Source: Acinetobacter sp. A47
Lineage (GTDB): Bacteria; Pseudomonadota; Gammaproteobacteria; Pseudomonadales; Moraxellaceae
DNA length: 64,000 bases
Reading direction: 5' to 3'
Assembly: GCF_000805455.1 (NCBI RefSeq)
Contig: NZ_JSUS01000032.1
Span: forward strand, 62,001 to 126,000
How positions within the stretch are numbered: the first letter of the stretch is position 1; the number at the start of each line of letters is the position of its first letter. Positions 27,317 to 35,768 of the stretch are shown in pieces. A program made the position numbers and the translations under genes. Below the pieces are notes generated by a model. The model was not told the DNA's origin. It saw nothing but the letters and a program-made list of their open reading frames with translations, and made no database searches.

Positions 27317-28237
27317 GTGTTAGAACTCCGTCATTTAAAAACATTACTTGCGCTTAGAGAGCATGGTTCATTGGTGGCTGCAGCAACAGATTTATGCCTG
27401 ACACCTTCTGCAATTTCTCATCAGTTAAAAGAACTGGATCACTGGTATGGGGTAGAGGTGGTGAACCGTCGTAGCCGCCCGGTCAGTTTCTCCAATGTTG
27501 GCGAGCGTTTGCTTAAACTGGCCGATGATGTGCTGCCACAGGTACAGATTGCACAAACGGATATTACCCGTATCGTACACGGCCAGACGGGGCGGATTAT
27601 CTTCTCTTCGGAGTGCCATAGCTGTTTCGACTGGCTGATGCCGTTATTAAATCAATACCGGCATCAATATCCGGATGTCGACCTGGACTTTGCTGCGGGT
27701 TTTGAATCCAATCCCCATGAGCTGTTGCAAAATGCCGAGTTTGATTTACTGATTACCGCCGATCCGATTGCCTTGAAAGGCATCGAGTACTTCCCGATCT
27801 TTAAATATGAATCACGTCTGGTTCTTTCCAGTACCCATCCTTTAGCACGTGCCGAGCAGGTGACGGTACAGGATCTGGCGGAAGAAACCCTGATTACCTA
27901 TCCGGTTGACAAGCACCGGCTGGATATCATGGCGCATCTGTTTATTCCGGCCAATGTATATCCCAAACACATCCGCACCACAGACCTGACCCAGATGCTG
28001 ATCCAGCTGGTGGCAAGCGGCCGTGGCATTGCGGCATTGCCGGATTGGGTTGTGAATGAATATGAGCAAAAAGGCTGGGTGGTCAGCCGGTGTCTGGATT
28101 GTGTAGCACCAGAAGGGCTGAGACGTACCCTGTATGCAGGTTATCGGATTGAAGATAAAGAAAAGAACTATTTTGAAGGCTTTATCAAGCAACTGGAAAA
28201 GTTTTCCAAGATGCGTGCCGTGTATTACGAAAATTAA
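27317..28237 (+). CDS. metR: LysR-family transcriptional regulator MetR
   Basis: A homocysteine-responsive activator of methionine biosynthesis genes in the MetR family. The N-terminal helix-turn-helix reads LELRHLKTLLALREHGSLVAAATDLCLTPSAISHQLKELDH, closely resembling E. coli MetR wording, followed by a periplasmic-binding-like effector domain (TGRIIFSSECHSCFDWLMPLL). 306 residues from the GTG at 27317, which aligns with the usual MetR start; an ATG at 27305 would add MVCV. Upstream AGACA repeats may be its autoregulatory sites. Its target met genes are not in this window. Confidence 0.85.
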   Translation: MLELRHLKTLLALREHGSLVAAATDLCLTPSAISHQLKELDHWYGVEVVNRRSRPVSFSNVGERLLKLADDVLPQVQIAQTDITRIVHGQTGRIIFSSECHSCFDWLMPLLNQYRHQYPDVDLDFAAGFESNPHELLQNAEFDLLITADPIALKGIEYFPIFKYESRLVLSSTHPLARAEQVTVQDLAEETLITYPVDKHRLDIMAHLFIPANVYPKHIRTTDLTQMLIQLVASGRGIAALPDWVVNEYEQKGWVVSRCLDCVAPEGLRRTLYAGYRIEDKEKNYFEGFIKQLEKFSKMRAVYYEN

Positions 28238-28257
28238 TCCAGTGTGATCTCATTGAT

Positions 28258-28285
28258 AAAGGTAGCCATTCGCTACCTTTATTTT
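28258..28285. terminator. Terminator between metR and the DUF441 gene
   Basis: AAAGGTAGC / GCTACCTTT stem with a 5-nt loop, followed by ATTTT on the plus strand. Convergent genes on both sides may share it. Confidence 0.75.
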
Positions 28286-28315
28286 GGTGAGATGATCAGG
28301 CAGATGATAGAAGCT

Positions 28316-28771
28316 TTAAGATTTCCCAATCAGTAACGACAAGATCCCGGCTGCAATTAGCGGGCCGACAGGTACTCCTCTTAATAGGGCCACACCTGCC
28401 ACCGTGCCGATCAGTAGTCCGGCCACGACATCTGGCTGGTTGCTCATCAGTTTCACACCACGGCCTCCAAGCCATGCCACCAATAAGCCAACGGCAATCG
28501 CTGCCAGAGACTTGAGGCTAATAAATGATTTCAGGATTGATTCGCCACTGATCTTGCCACTGGCAATCGGTGCAAGTACACCAATGGTGAGAATGATGAT
28601 GCCGATATTCAGACCATGATTCTGGATATAAGGAAAAAACTGGTTTAAAGGGGTGAGCTTCACCAAAATCAGGCAGCCTGCTGCCACTGTCACTGCTGTA
28701 TTCTGACTAAAAATACCGCAACCAAGTAAAACCAGAAGAACCAGTAGATTGACATCAAATTGTGAAAGCAT
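28316..28771 (-). CDS. DUF441 (YeaL-type) inner-membrane protein
   Basis: A 151-residue membrane protein with about four hydrophobic helices. The wording matches DUF441/Yea[42 protein letters not shown], and [29 protein letters not shown]. Molecular function of the family is unknown. It is monocistronic, converging on metR. No ribosome site stands out before the ATG. Confidence 0.85.
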   Translation of the reverse strand: MLSQFDVNLLVLLVLLGCGIFSQNTAVTVAAGCLILVKLTPLNQFFPYIQNHGLNIGIIILTIGVLAPIASGKISGESILKSFISLKSLAAIAVGLLVAWLGGRGVKLMSNQPDVVAGLLIGTVAGVALLRGVPVGPLIAAGILSLLIGKS

Positions 28772-28938
28772 TGTATGGGCGTAGCAAGAAGAACAAAGTT
28801 GAATTATACCGCAAATTGCCGGGTATGATTTGAAAAAGACAGCGCCTTAGATGGGGGATAATGGAAAATGAAGGCTTTAGCGGTATATGGAAAGAGAAAA
28901 GCCATCTCTAAAATTAGACATGGCATTTCCTGAGAAAA

Positions 28939-29793
28939 TTAGGCAAGTTTTTTGAAGGTTCCGTAATAGGCGATTTGTTCATCCCAGAACTGTTCCCATA
29001 AATCACAATATTCAAGACAGATTTGACGGATCGAATCATATTCCGATTCAACACAGGCCTGCGCAAGTACAAACCATAAATCATCTTCATGGTCATCATC
29101 AGCAGCTTCTGCGGTTGCATCATGAGAGACACCATGGACATAGTAATAGCCACTATCGACATCAAAACCAACGGCATGGGTGGCCTGACGTAAAGCCGGG
29201 CTAAACAGGATCACTTCTTCTTCTGCAACGGCCAGTAATGCAGTCACCGCCTGATAGCTGTTAAACGAGTTTTCCAGATAGTTACGCACACGCTGTGCAA
29301 TCAGCGATGGCTGATAGTCGTTGCGTTCTGACTGGCTCAATTCAAAGTCATTCAGGACATCTTCAAATAATGGATAATGGGCATATTCAGGATTACCAGA
29401 ATAATAACCTTCTTCGTCCAGGCCTGGCCGGAAACCAAACTCATCCAGAATATTCAGGTTTAACAAGAAGCGTGGGAACATCTTGGCCCCAGACAACAGG
29501 CGTGGTTCTAACTGTCTGGTCTGGAATTGAGCCATGAGCAGGGCATCTGTGAAGATCTGCACGATCGCATGTCGATATTCCAGATGAATATGCTTTAACG
29601 TTTCTTTATCAATTACACCGTCATTTAAAAGCTGGATTGCAGGGTGCTTGGAAACAGGATGGTTTGAAATTTCTGCTCTTAACTGATTCAGAAAGTTCAG
29701 GTTCTTGTTCCAGGTCTCTGCAGAAATACTATTTTTCATTCCTTCAATAGCTTTCTGTCTCGGGTTGTTAAAGTTTTCAAATTTTTTTGGCAT
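28939..29793 (-). CDS. Haem-oxygenase-like diiron protein (iron-containing redox enzyme family, PqqC/HDO-like)
   Basis: 284 residues, all-helical. Candidate metal ligands are spaced as in haem-oxygenase-like diiron oxidases/oxygenases: Glu72 in LEYRHAIVQ, Glu118 with His139 in LDEFGF...EYAHYPLF, a Glu in the AEEEVILF helix (191-193), His220 and an acidic D-rich DDDH ending at His235. Families with this fold (for example PqqC, CADD-type and fatty-acid or amino-acid oxygenases) act on very different substrates, so the reaction is open. An acidic run EAADDDHEDD surrounds the last ligands. Divergent from a TetR regulator across an unusually long gap. Confidence 0.75.
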   Translation of the reverse strand: MPKKFENFNNPRQKAIEGMKNSISAETWNKNLNFLNQLRAEISNHPVSKHPAIQLLNDGVIDKETLKHIHLEYRHAIVQIFTDALLMAQFQTRQLEPRLLSGAKMFPRFLLNLNILDEFGFRPGLDEEGYYSGNPEYAHYPLFEDVLNDFELSQSERNDYQPSLIAQRVRNYLENSFNSYQAVTALLAVAEEEVILFSPALRQATHAVGFDVDSGYYYVHGVSHDATAEAADDDHEDDLWFVLAQACVESEYDSIRQICLEYCDLWEQFWDEQIAYYGTFKKLA

Positions 29794-30242
29794 GGTCTTG
29801 TACTCGATGAATTAATAATATTATTGCTTTTTCCAATGATTTAATTAGATTTTCTTTGGCTGATTATGAATATATCTATTGGTGCAGCCAAACATCTTTT
29901 TATTGGATGATTTAAATATAAAATGATTTTTTTGTGAAATCAATTTATTAAGACGGCTAAAAAATCGCAAGAAAGTTTATTATTTAACTTAACTGTAAGC
30001 AAAAGGTGATGTAATTCACGGTATATTTTTTTGTTTAAAAAATAGAAAGATTTTTTTTAAGATCATCTTGTATATAGGCTGATTTTTTCATACCCTATAG
30101 GAGGAACAATAAAGAAAGTCCTACTTTTCTATAATGCTCTTAAAATAAGATAAACCTACATAGTGGCCAGAAATTTCCAGCATGTAAACTATGTCTTAAT
30201 AATACATTAAGTTTTTTGATAGAATTCTACAAGGATAATAAA
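29794..30242. promoter_or_regulatory. 449-bp AT-rich divergent control region between the diiron-protein and TetR genes
   Basis: No gene found. Two inverted repeats stand out: TTTGGCTG (29855-29862) with CAGCCAAA (29885-29892), and ACATAGT (30158-30164) with ACTATGT (30188-30194), the latter enclosing a near-palindromic CCAGAAATTTCCAG just upstream of the TetR gene. These are candidate operators for the TetR protein. There is also an AGGAGG-like GGAGGAACA at about 30101 with no ATG following. Confidence 0.4.
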
Positions 30243-30803
30243 ATGTCAAAAAAAGAAGATATTATTGCAACGGCTCTAGACCTTTTTAACCGTTATAACT
30301 ACAGTTCTGTCGGTGTAGATCGTATTATCAACGAGTCAGGCGTTGCCAAAATGACGTTTTACAAATATTTTCCATCCAAGGAAAACCTGATAGAAGAATG
30401 CCTGTCCCGCAGGAATCAAAGCATTCGCGAGGCGATAGAGAAAGAAATCAGTGCAAAGCCGGAAGAGGATTATTTAGGTAAAATTAAAGCAGTCTATTTT
30501 TGGCATCTGAGCTGGTTTAATTCAGATGATTTTCATGGCTGTATGTTCCAGAAAGCGACTCTGGAAATTCTGCAACAGTATCCTTCGATTATCCGGCCAA
30601 TTATGCAATACCGTGAATGGTTAATGACTTTGATTACGGGATTATTTGAAAAGGCACAAGTTTATCAACCTCATGTATTAACCTCAATGTATATTAATAT
30701 ACTCGATGGAATGACCTCTTATGCGAAAGTAAATAAGGATCATGGTCAAATTGAGGAGTGCTGGTATTATATTGAGCGCCTGATTCATTTAGAAGCTGCA
30801 TAA
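30243..30803 (+). CDS. TetR/AcrR family transcriptional regulator
   Basis: 186 residues. The N-terminal helix-turn-helix (IIATALDLFNRYNYSSVGVDRIINESGVAKMTFYKYFPSKENLI) is classic TetR; the C-terminal part is a helical ligand/dimer domain. The ATG at 30243 is preferred because AAGGATAATAAA precedes it; a TTG at 30216 was rejected. It is divergent from the haem-oxygenase-like protein and likely controls it and itself, though no ligand can be named. Ends at a strong terminator shared with fpr. Confidence 0.88.
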   Translation: MSKKEDIIATALDLFNRYNYSSVGVDRIINESGVAKMTFYKYFPSKENLIEECLSRRNQSIREAIEKEISAKPEEDYLGKIKAVYFWHLSWFNSDDFHGCMFQKATLEILQQYPSIIRPIMQYREWLMTLITGLFEKAQVYQPHVLTSMYINILDGMTSYAKVNKDHGQIEECWYYIERLIHLEAA

Positions 30804-30879
30804 ATATAGGGTTATCTTTAGCCAGATTAAACAGACCTTTTAATCTTGTTTATATTACAGTCTTTAAGCATTATTATAA

Positions 30880-30908
30880 AAAAACCGGAGCTTTGGCTCC
30901 GGTTTTTT
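30880..30908. terminator. Bidirectional terminator between the TetR gene and fpr
   Basis: AAACCGGAGC / GCTCCGGTTT 10-bp stem with a 4-nt loop, A-run on the left and T-run on the right. Confidence 0.88.
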
Positions 30909-30919
30909 ATGCAATAAAA

Positions 30920-31699
30920 TTATTTTTCAACAAATGCACGTTCAATCACATAATCACCCATCACACCCATACGTGGTGATTCAACCAGACCATGCTGGTC
31001 AAGCAGGGCAGCAACATCTTTCAGGAATGCCGGGCTACCACAGAGCATGGCACGGTCAGTTTCACGGTTAAAGCGTGGCAAACCGATTTTTTCAAATAGT
31101 TCACCTGTCTCGATTGCCGTGGTTACACGACCCTGAGTGTGGAACGGTTCACGTGTCACGGTTGGGTAGTAGATCAATTTTTCCTTGATACCTAGCTCTT
31201 CAAAGAACTCGTGATTTGGAAGTTCATTCAGGATCAGGTCTTGATAAGCAAGTTCAGACACATAGCGTGTACCATGCACCATAATTACTTTCTCAAATTT
31301 TTCGTAAGTTTCAGGGTCACGAAGCAGAGAAAGGAATGGCGCAAGGCCTGTACCAGAAGAGAGCAAGTATAAGTTTTTACCTGGTAGTAAATCGTCGTGT
31401 ACCAAAGTGCCTGTAGGCTTTTTAGAAATAAGGATTTCGTCGCCCACTTGTACTTTTTGTAAAATAGAAGTTAATGGACCGTCTTGTACTTTAATAGAGA
31501 AGAATTCAAGCTCTTCTTCATAATTCGCACTGGCGATCGAATAAGCACGCATCAAAGGCTTACCATTCACTTCAAGGCCGATCATTACAAACTGACCATT
31601 TTTAAAACGTAAGCTGACGTCGCGTGTTGTTTTAAAACTGAAAAGAGTGTCATTCCAGTGGTGAACATGAGTAATGCGTTCAACGTTAAAAGCAGCCAT
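30920..31699 (-). CDS. fpr: Ferredoxin/flavodoxin-NADP+ reductase
   Basis: A 259-residue FAD enzyme passing electrons between NADPH and ferredoxin or flavodoxin in the cytoplasm. FAD-binding RAYSIAS (51-57) and the GxGxxP-type NADP motif SSGTGLAPFLSLLRDPETY (from residue 113) are intact. MLCGSPAFLKD and the C-terminal VMGDYVIERAFVEK match bacterial Fpr of the short subclass. Members supply electrons for Fe-S and redox enzymes and are often oxidative-stress linked. Monocistronic and divergent from trmO. Confidence 0.95.
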   Translation of the reverse strand: MAAFNVERITHVHHWNDTLFSFKTTRDVSLRFKNGQFVMIGLEVNGKPLMRAYSIASANYEEELEFFSIKVQDGPLTSILQKVQVGDEILISKKPTGTLVHDDLLPGKNLYLLSSGTGLAPFLSLLRDPETYEKFEKVIMVHGTRYVSELAYQDLILNELPNHEFFEELGIKEKLIYYPTVTREPFHTQGRVTTAIETGELFEKIGLPRFNRETDRAMLCGSPAFLKDVAALLDQHGLVESPRMGVMGDYVIERAFVEK

Positions 31700-31799
31700 T
31701 AAAGGTCTCGATCACAGTTAAAAGAAACAGATGGCTATTCTAATCTAAAATCATTCTCGATAAACTGAATATATTTAATTGTGTTTATAAGAAAAAGTG

Positions 31800-32531
31800 A
31801 TGAACAATTCTGTAGTGATGCCAATCATTGGCCATATGCGTTCACCTTACCGTGAAAAATTTGGTATTCCGCGCCAGCCAAATCTGGTACAGGTCGAGTC
31901 TTTTATAGAGATGACGGACACTTATAGTGATTTGCTGGCATTTGAGGGAATCGAAGATTTTAGTCATCTATGGTTGCTTTGGCAGTTTCATGACAATAAA
32001 AAGCCGGATAACTCCTTGAATCAAATGCCTAAATTTCGTGCACAAGTGCGCCCGCCGAGACTGGGTGGGAACCAGAAAATCGGGGTTTTCGCGACCCGGA
32101 GCATGTATCGACCCTCTCCAATCGGGTTATCTGTGGTGCGTTTTTTGCGCGTTGAAAAACATGGAAAAACAGTCCGTTTATATGTCACGGGCAGTGATTT
32201 GCTGGATGGCACCCCGATTTTGGATATCAAGCCTTATATCCAATATTCAGATGCAGTAACCGAAGCGGTAAGTGGCTATGCACAAGAACAGCCGCAACGT
32301 AAAACCGTGGTTTGGACGCAAAGTGCGCAACAGTATCAGCAACAGTTATTAAAGCAGGGAATTTTGCATAAAAAGATACTCGATGAACTGGAACAAGTGT
32401 TATCTTTAGATCCACGGCCTGCCTATCAAAACGATGCTGAACGCCTGTATGGAATGCGCTTTGCCATGTTGAATGTACGTTTTACGGTGGGTGAACAGGA
32501 AGTCACGGTCGTCGCTATTGAACAAGGTTAA
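31800..32531 (+). CDS. trmO: tRNA (N6-threonylcarbamoyladenosine(37)-N6)-methyltransferase TrmO
   Basis: SAM-dependent methyltransferase that converts t6A37 to m6t6A37 in threonine tRNAs; previously UPF0066/YaeB. 243 residues. The N-terminal beta-barrel domain has MPIIGHMRSPYREKFGIPRQP, EGIEDFSHLWLLWQFH and GVFATRSMYRPSPIGLSVV, with the family's DLLDGTPILDIKPYIQYSD. The C-terminal extension (RLYGMRFAMLNVRFTV) is the usual proteobacterial one. ATG at 31800 rather than the adjacent GTG at 31797. gspE follows after 44 bp. Confidence 0.93.
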   Translation: MNNSVVMPIIGHMRSPYREKFGIPRQPNLVQVESFIEMTDTYSDLLAFEGIEDFSHLWLLWQFHDNKKPDNSLNQMPKFRAQVRPPRLGGNQKIGVFATRSMYRPSPIGLSVVRFLRVEKHGKTVRLYVTGSDLLDGTPILDIKPYIQYSDAVTEAVSGYAQEQPQRKTVVWTQSAQQYQQQLLKQGILHKKILDELEQVLSLDPRPAYQNDAERLYGMRFAMLNVRFTVGEQEVTVVAIEQG

Positions 32532-32575
32532 AACTTTAAAAATATAAATTGTGTTAAAAATTGGAGTAGATGGTT

Positions 32576-34354
32576 ATGCAAGCTCAGGTAAAATTCGCCA
32601 ACTTTTCTTTTACGATTGATGTGACGTGGTGTCTGGAGCAACTGCTAATAGATGGGCGTATTACCGAACGGGATAAGTTGCTGGTTCAGACCACCCATCG
32701 GCAGAAAGATCAGCTGAAATGGCATCCCTTACAGTGGATTGCCAATTTCAGCCTGAAAGACCAGCTCAATGCAGGCACAACTTTATCGTTGAACCGTTTG
32801 TGTCAATGGCTGGCTGAAAAGGCCGGCATTCCCTTGTTTATTATTGATCCGCTCAAAGCCGACGTGGCTGCCCTGACTGGTGTCATGTCGCAAGAGTTTG
32901 CAGTACGCAATCATATTCTGGCCGTAGAAGTACACGCCGACCGGATTCTGATCGGAACCGATCAGCCCTTTACCACAGAATGGCTGAACAATCTGGAGCG
33001 GAGTCTGGCACCGAAAAAGCTTGAAAAAGTGTTACTCAATCCTGAACAGTTACAACGTTATATTGTTGAATATTATCAGGTCAGCCGTGCCGTCAGTTCT
33101 TCACAAAATGCCAGCATTCATGACCGGGAAAATAAAGGCGTTGAGGCTTTGTTGCAGTTAGGCGATTCACAAAATCCGGACGCCAATGACCAGCATATCG
33201 TCAAGCTGGTGGACTGGGTACTACAGTTTGCGTTTGAGCAAGGTGCCAGCGACATTCACCTGGAGCCGCGCAAAGACAAGGGCAAGGTACGTTTCCGTAT
33301 CGATGGCGTACTCCATACCATCTATAACATGCCTGCCAATACGCTGACCGCGGTGATTTCGCGGATCAAGATTCTCGGGCGCATGAATGTCGCTGAAAAA
33401 CGTAAACCTCAGGATGGTCGCTTAAAGACACGTACTCCCAAAGGACAGGAGACCGAATTACGTCTTTCAACTTTACCGACCGCCTTTGGTGAAAAGCTGG
33501 TAATGCGTATTTTCGATCCGGAAGTGTTGGTAAGAAGTTTCCAGCAGTTGGGTTTTGAAGGTCATTTATTGCAGAGCTGGCAGCAACTGACCCAGCATAG
33601 TCACGGTATTATTCTGGTCACAGGGCCAACCGGTTCAGGCAAAACCACCACGCTATATTCATCTTTGAAGCAACTGGCAACCGAACAGGTCAATGTCTGT
33701 ACTATTGAAGACCCGATTGAAATGCTGGAACCGAGTTTTAACCAGATGCAAGTCAATCCAAATATCGAGTTAGGCTTTGCAGATGGGGTACGTGCCTTGA
33801 TGCGTCAAGACCCTGACATTATCATGGTCGGCGAGATTCGTGACCATGACACGGCCAATATGGCGATACAGGCTGCATTGACCGGGCATCTGGTATTATC
33901 CACCCTGCACACCAACGATGCGCCATCGAGCCTGACGCGGTTACATGATCTGGGAGTACAACCTTTCCTGACCGCCGCCACAATACTCGGGGTTCTGGCA
34001 CAACGTCTGGTTCGCCGGCTTTGCCCGCAGTGTAAACAGCAGACGCCAATCAATGAGCAGGAGTGGGAACATCTGACCTTTGATTATATGATGGATATGC
34101 CGGCCAGCATGTATAAGGCAGTGGGGTGTGAAGCCTGTCGGCATACCGGTTATAAAGGCCGTGTGGGGATTTATGAGTTCATGCCGGTCAGTCTGGAGTT
34201 AAAGACACTGATCAGTGCACATGGCACATTGAATGATCTGAAGGGACAAGCCAAAAAAGAAGGCATTGAGCCATTACGGATCGCAGGCGCGCGTAAGGTG
34301 ATTGAAGGCGTGACCACATTAGAAGAAGTGCTCCGTGTAGTGCCATTAAGTTAA
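32576..34354 (+). CDS. gspE: Type II secretion/type IV pilus-type assembly ATPase, GspE/PulE family
   Basis: A cytoplasmic hexameric ATPase that drives pseudopilus or pilus assembly. 592 residues: N-terminal MshEN/GspE-N domain, then the ASDIHLEPRKDKGKVRFRID region, Walker A GPTGSGKTTT (about 350), Asp box TIEDPIEM, Walker B DPDIIMVGEIRD and the His box TGHLVLSTLHTNDA. A tetracysteine zinc element follows (CPQC ... CEAC). The ATG at 32576 has GGAG 9 nt upstream, so it is preferred over the ATG at 32570. No other secretion genes are adjacent. A lone gspE away from other gsp genes fits Acinetobacter; PilB is the alternative but the zinc element favours GspE. Confidence 0.85.
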   Translation: MQAQVKFANFSFTIDVTWCLEQLLIDGRITERDKLLVQTTHRQKDQLKWHPLQWIANFSLKDQLNAGTTLSLNRLCQWLAEKAGIPLFIIDPLKADVAALTGVMSQEFAVRNHILAVEVHADRILIGTDQPFTTEWLNNLERSLAPKKLEKVLLNPEQLQRYIVEYYQVSRAVSSSQNASIHDRENKGVEALLQLGDSQNPDANDQHIVKLVDWVLQFAFEQGASDIHLEPRKDKGKVRFRIDGVLHTIYNMPANTLTAVISRIKILGRMNVAEKRKPQDGRLKTRTPKGQETELRLSTLPTAFGEKLVMRIFDPEVLVRSFQQLGFEGHLLQSWQQLTQHSHGIILVTGPTGSGKTTTLYSSLKQLATEQVNVCTIEDPIEMLEPSFNQMQVNPNIELGFADGVRALMRQDPDIIMVGEIRDHDTANMAIQAALTGHLVLSTLHTNDAPSSLTRLHDLGVQPFLTAATILGVLAQRLVRRLCPQCKQQTPINEQEWEHLTFDYMMDMPASMYKAVGCEACRHTGYKGRVGIYEFMPVSLELKTLISAHGTLNDLKGQAKKEGIEPLRIAGARKVIEGVTTLEEVLRVVPLS

Positions 34355-34461
34355 TCGGTTCCGACTGAAGCTTCGTCAGAGCAAAGCTTCTTGTGCTGCT
34401 ATTAACGCAGCTCACCGCAAAACCTGTTGACTGTCATCAATTCATTCAATGAGTCGCAGAA

Positions 34462-34487
34462 ACAGGACCTTATTAATAAAGTCCTGT
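34462..34487. repeat. 26-bp palindrome between gspE and the ygiW-like gene
   Basis: ACAGGAC ... GTCCTGT arms with a TTATTAATAA centre. Only one base pair is mismatched. It lies about 155 bp upstream of the ygiW-qseBC-like genes with no T-run, so it may be an operator. The rest of the 34355-34643 gap has a GAAGCTT / AAGCTTC hairpin and no gene. Confidence 0.5.
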
Positions 34488-34643
34488 CTCAGGCAGTGGC
34501 GGATGATGTTTCCGTATATTGTATTTTATCAAGAATTTTATATTGAACTCAGGTTAACCTATTTTGCATTCTTCAGATTCACCTCATTTTGGTTTGTTTT
34601 AATGACAGCATCGAAATGATGAAACCAGCATGAGGGACATAAT

Positions 34644-35009
34644 ATGAACGTATTTTCTAAATGTGCAGTCGTTGCCGGCTTGGTCGGCGCAACCACGTTT
34701 GCAGTAGCCAATACGCCTGCCGTGAACCAGCAGGCACTGGCTCCTACTCAAATTACCACAGTCAAACAGGCATTGACTTTAAAAGATGATACCCCGGTGA
34801 AACTGAAAGGTTATGTGGTCAAGGCGACTGGTGATGAGAAATACCAGTTCAGTGACCAGACGGGCTCAATTACTGTCGATATTGATGATGATTTATGGCA
34901 AGGCAAGCCTGTATCGGCAAAAACGCCAGTGACCTTGCTAGGTGAAATCGACATTGATTATAAACCGGCAAAGCGTGTTGAGGTCGATGTCGATCAGGTT
35001 CAGTTCTAA
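34644..35009 (+). CDS. YgiW/YdeI-family periplasmic stress-tolerance (BOF/OB-fold) protein
   Basis: 121 residues with a signal peptide of about 22 residues ending AVA. The mature part is a single OB-fold of the BOF family: ITTVKQALTLKDDTPVKLKGYVVKATGDEKYQFSDQTGSITVDID. Family members help tolerance to peroxide, cadmium and acid; ygiW in E. coli sits beside qseBC, the same arrangement as here. AGGGACATAAT precedes the ATG. A strong terminator separates it from the response regulator, so co-regulation rather than full co-transcription is likely. Confidence 0.87.
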   Translation: MNVFSKCAVVAGLVGATTFAVANTPAVNQQALAPTQITTVKQALTLKDDTPVKLKGYVVKATGDEKYQFSDQTGSITVDIDDDLWQGKPVSAKTPVTLLGEIDIDYKPAKRVEVDVDQVQF

Positions 35010-35017
35010 AATGGATA

Positions 35018-35054
35018 AAGAAAAAACCACATGATGAGCATGTGGTTTTTTCTT
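35018..35054 (+). terminator. Terminator after the ygiW-like gene
   Basis: 16-bp stem AAGAAAAAACCACATG / CATGTGGTTTTTTCTT with a 5-nt loop. Confidence 0.88.
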
Positions 35055-35104
35055 CAGGTTTTGCTTTAAGATCAAGTAAAAGACCATCAGGTACAGGCGA
35101 TTTT

Positions 35105-35767
35105 ATGCGAATTTTACTGGCCGAAGACGATGCTTCACAGGCGGAAAGTATTAAAGCCTGGCTGGAAATGGACGGCTACAGTGTTGACTGGGTAGAGCGT
35201 GGTGACCATGCGATCCTGGCCGCCGCACAGCATCAATATGACTGTATTTTGCTCGATCGGGGCTTACCACAAGCGTCAGGAGATGAGATCCTGAAAAACA
35301 TTCGCCGTCACAATGCCAAAACACCAGTTATTTTTATTACTGCCAAAGACCATGTGCATGACCGGGTAGAAGGACTGGATCTGGGCGCCAATGATTATCT
35401 GGTCAAGCCCTTTGATCTGGAAGAGTTATCTGCCCGGGTGCGTACCCAGTTACGGCAACATCAGGCGCAAGTGGGGCAATATCTTCATTTTGCCAATCTA
35501 CAGCTTGATCCGCAGGCCAAAACCCTGTTTCAGGCGGGTAAGGCGGTCAATCTCACGGCCAAAGAGTTTCAGATTCTATATAAGCTGATGCAAAAGCCTG
35601 AACATATTGTGACACGGGAACAACTGGAAGAATCCCTGTATGCCTGGGGGGATGAGATCGAGAGCAATGCCATTGAGGTTTTTATCTATCAGATTCGTAA
35701 AAAGATTGGCGGACAATATATCAAGACCATTCGTGGTCTAGGTTACCGCATGCAACCGGGTGAATAG
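35105..35767 (+). CDS. OmpR-family response regulator, QseB/PmrA-like
   Basis: 220 residues. The receiver domain has the acidic pocket AEDD and phosphoacceptor Asp51 in ILLDRGLP, with FITAKD carrying the conserved lysine. The C-terminal winged helix ends TIRGLGYRMQPGE. ATG at 35105 is chosen because the receiver starts there (MRILLAEDD); the frame upstream runs through the terminator. The kinase gene starts 1 bp after its stop. The ygiW-regulator-kinase order matches ygiW-qseB-qseC of enterobacteria. PmrA is an alternative, but no pmrC is adjacent. Confidence 0.9.
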   Translation: MRILLAEDDASQAESIKAWLEMDGYSVDWVERGDHAILAAAQHQYDCILLDRGLPQASGDEILKNIRRHNAKTPVIFITAKDHVHDRVEGLDLGANDYLVKPFDLEELSARVRTQLRQHQAQVGQYLHFANLQLDPQAKTLFQAGKAVNLTAKEFQILYKLMQKPEHIVTREQLEESLYAWGDEIESNAIEVFIYQIRKKIGGQYIKTIRGLGYRMQPGE

Positions 35768-35768
35768 T

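Noticed and set aside
34367..34390. GAAGCTT / AAGCTTC hairpin after gspE as its terminator
   Set aside because: No T-run follows, so it does not satisfy an intrinsic terminator.
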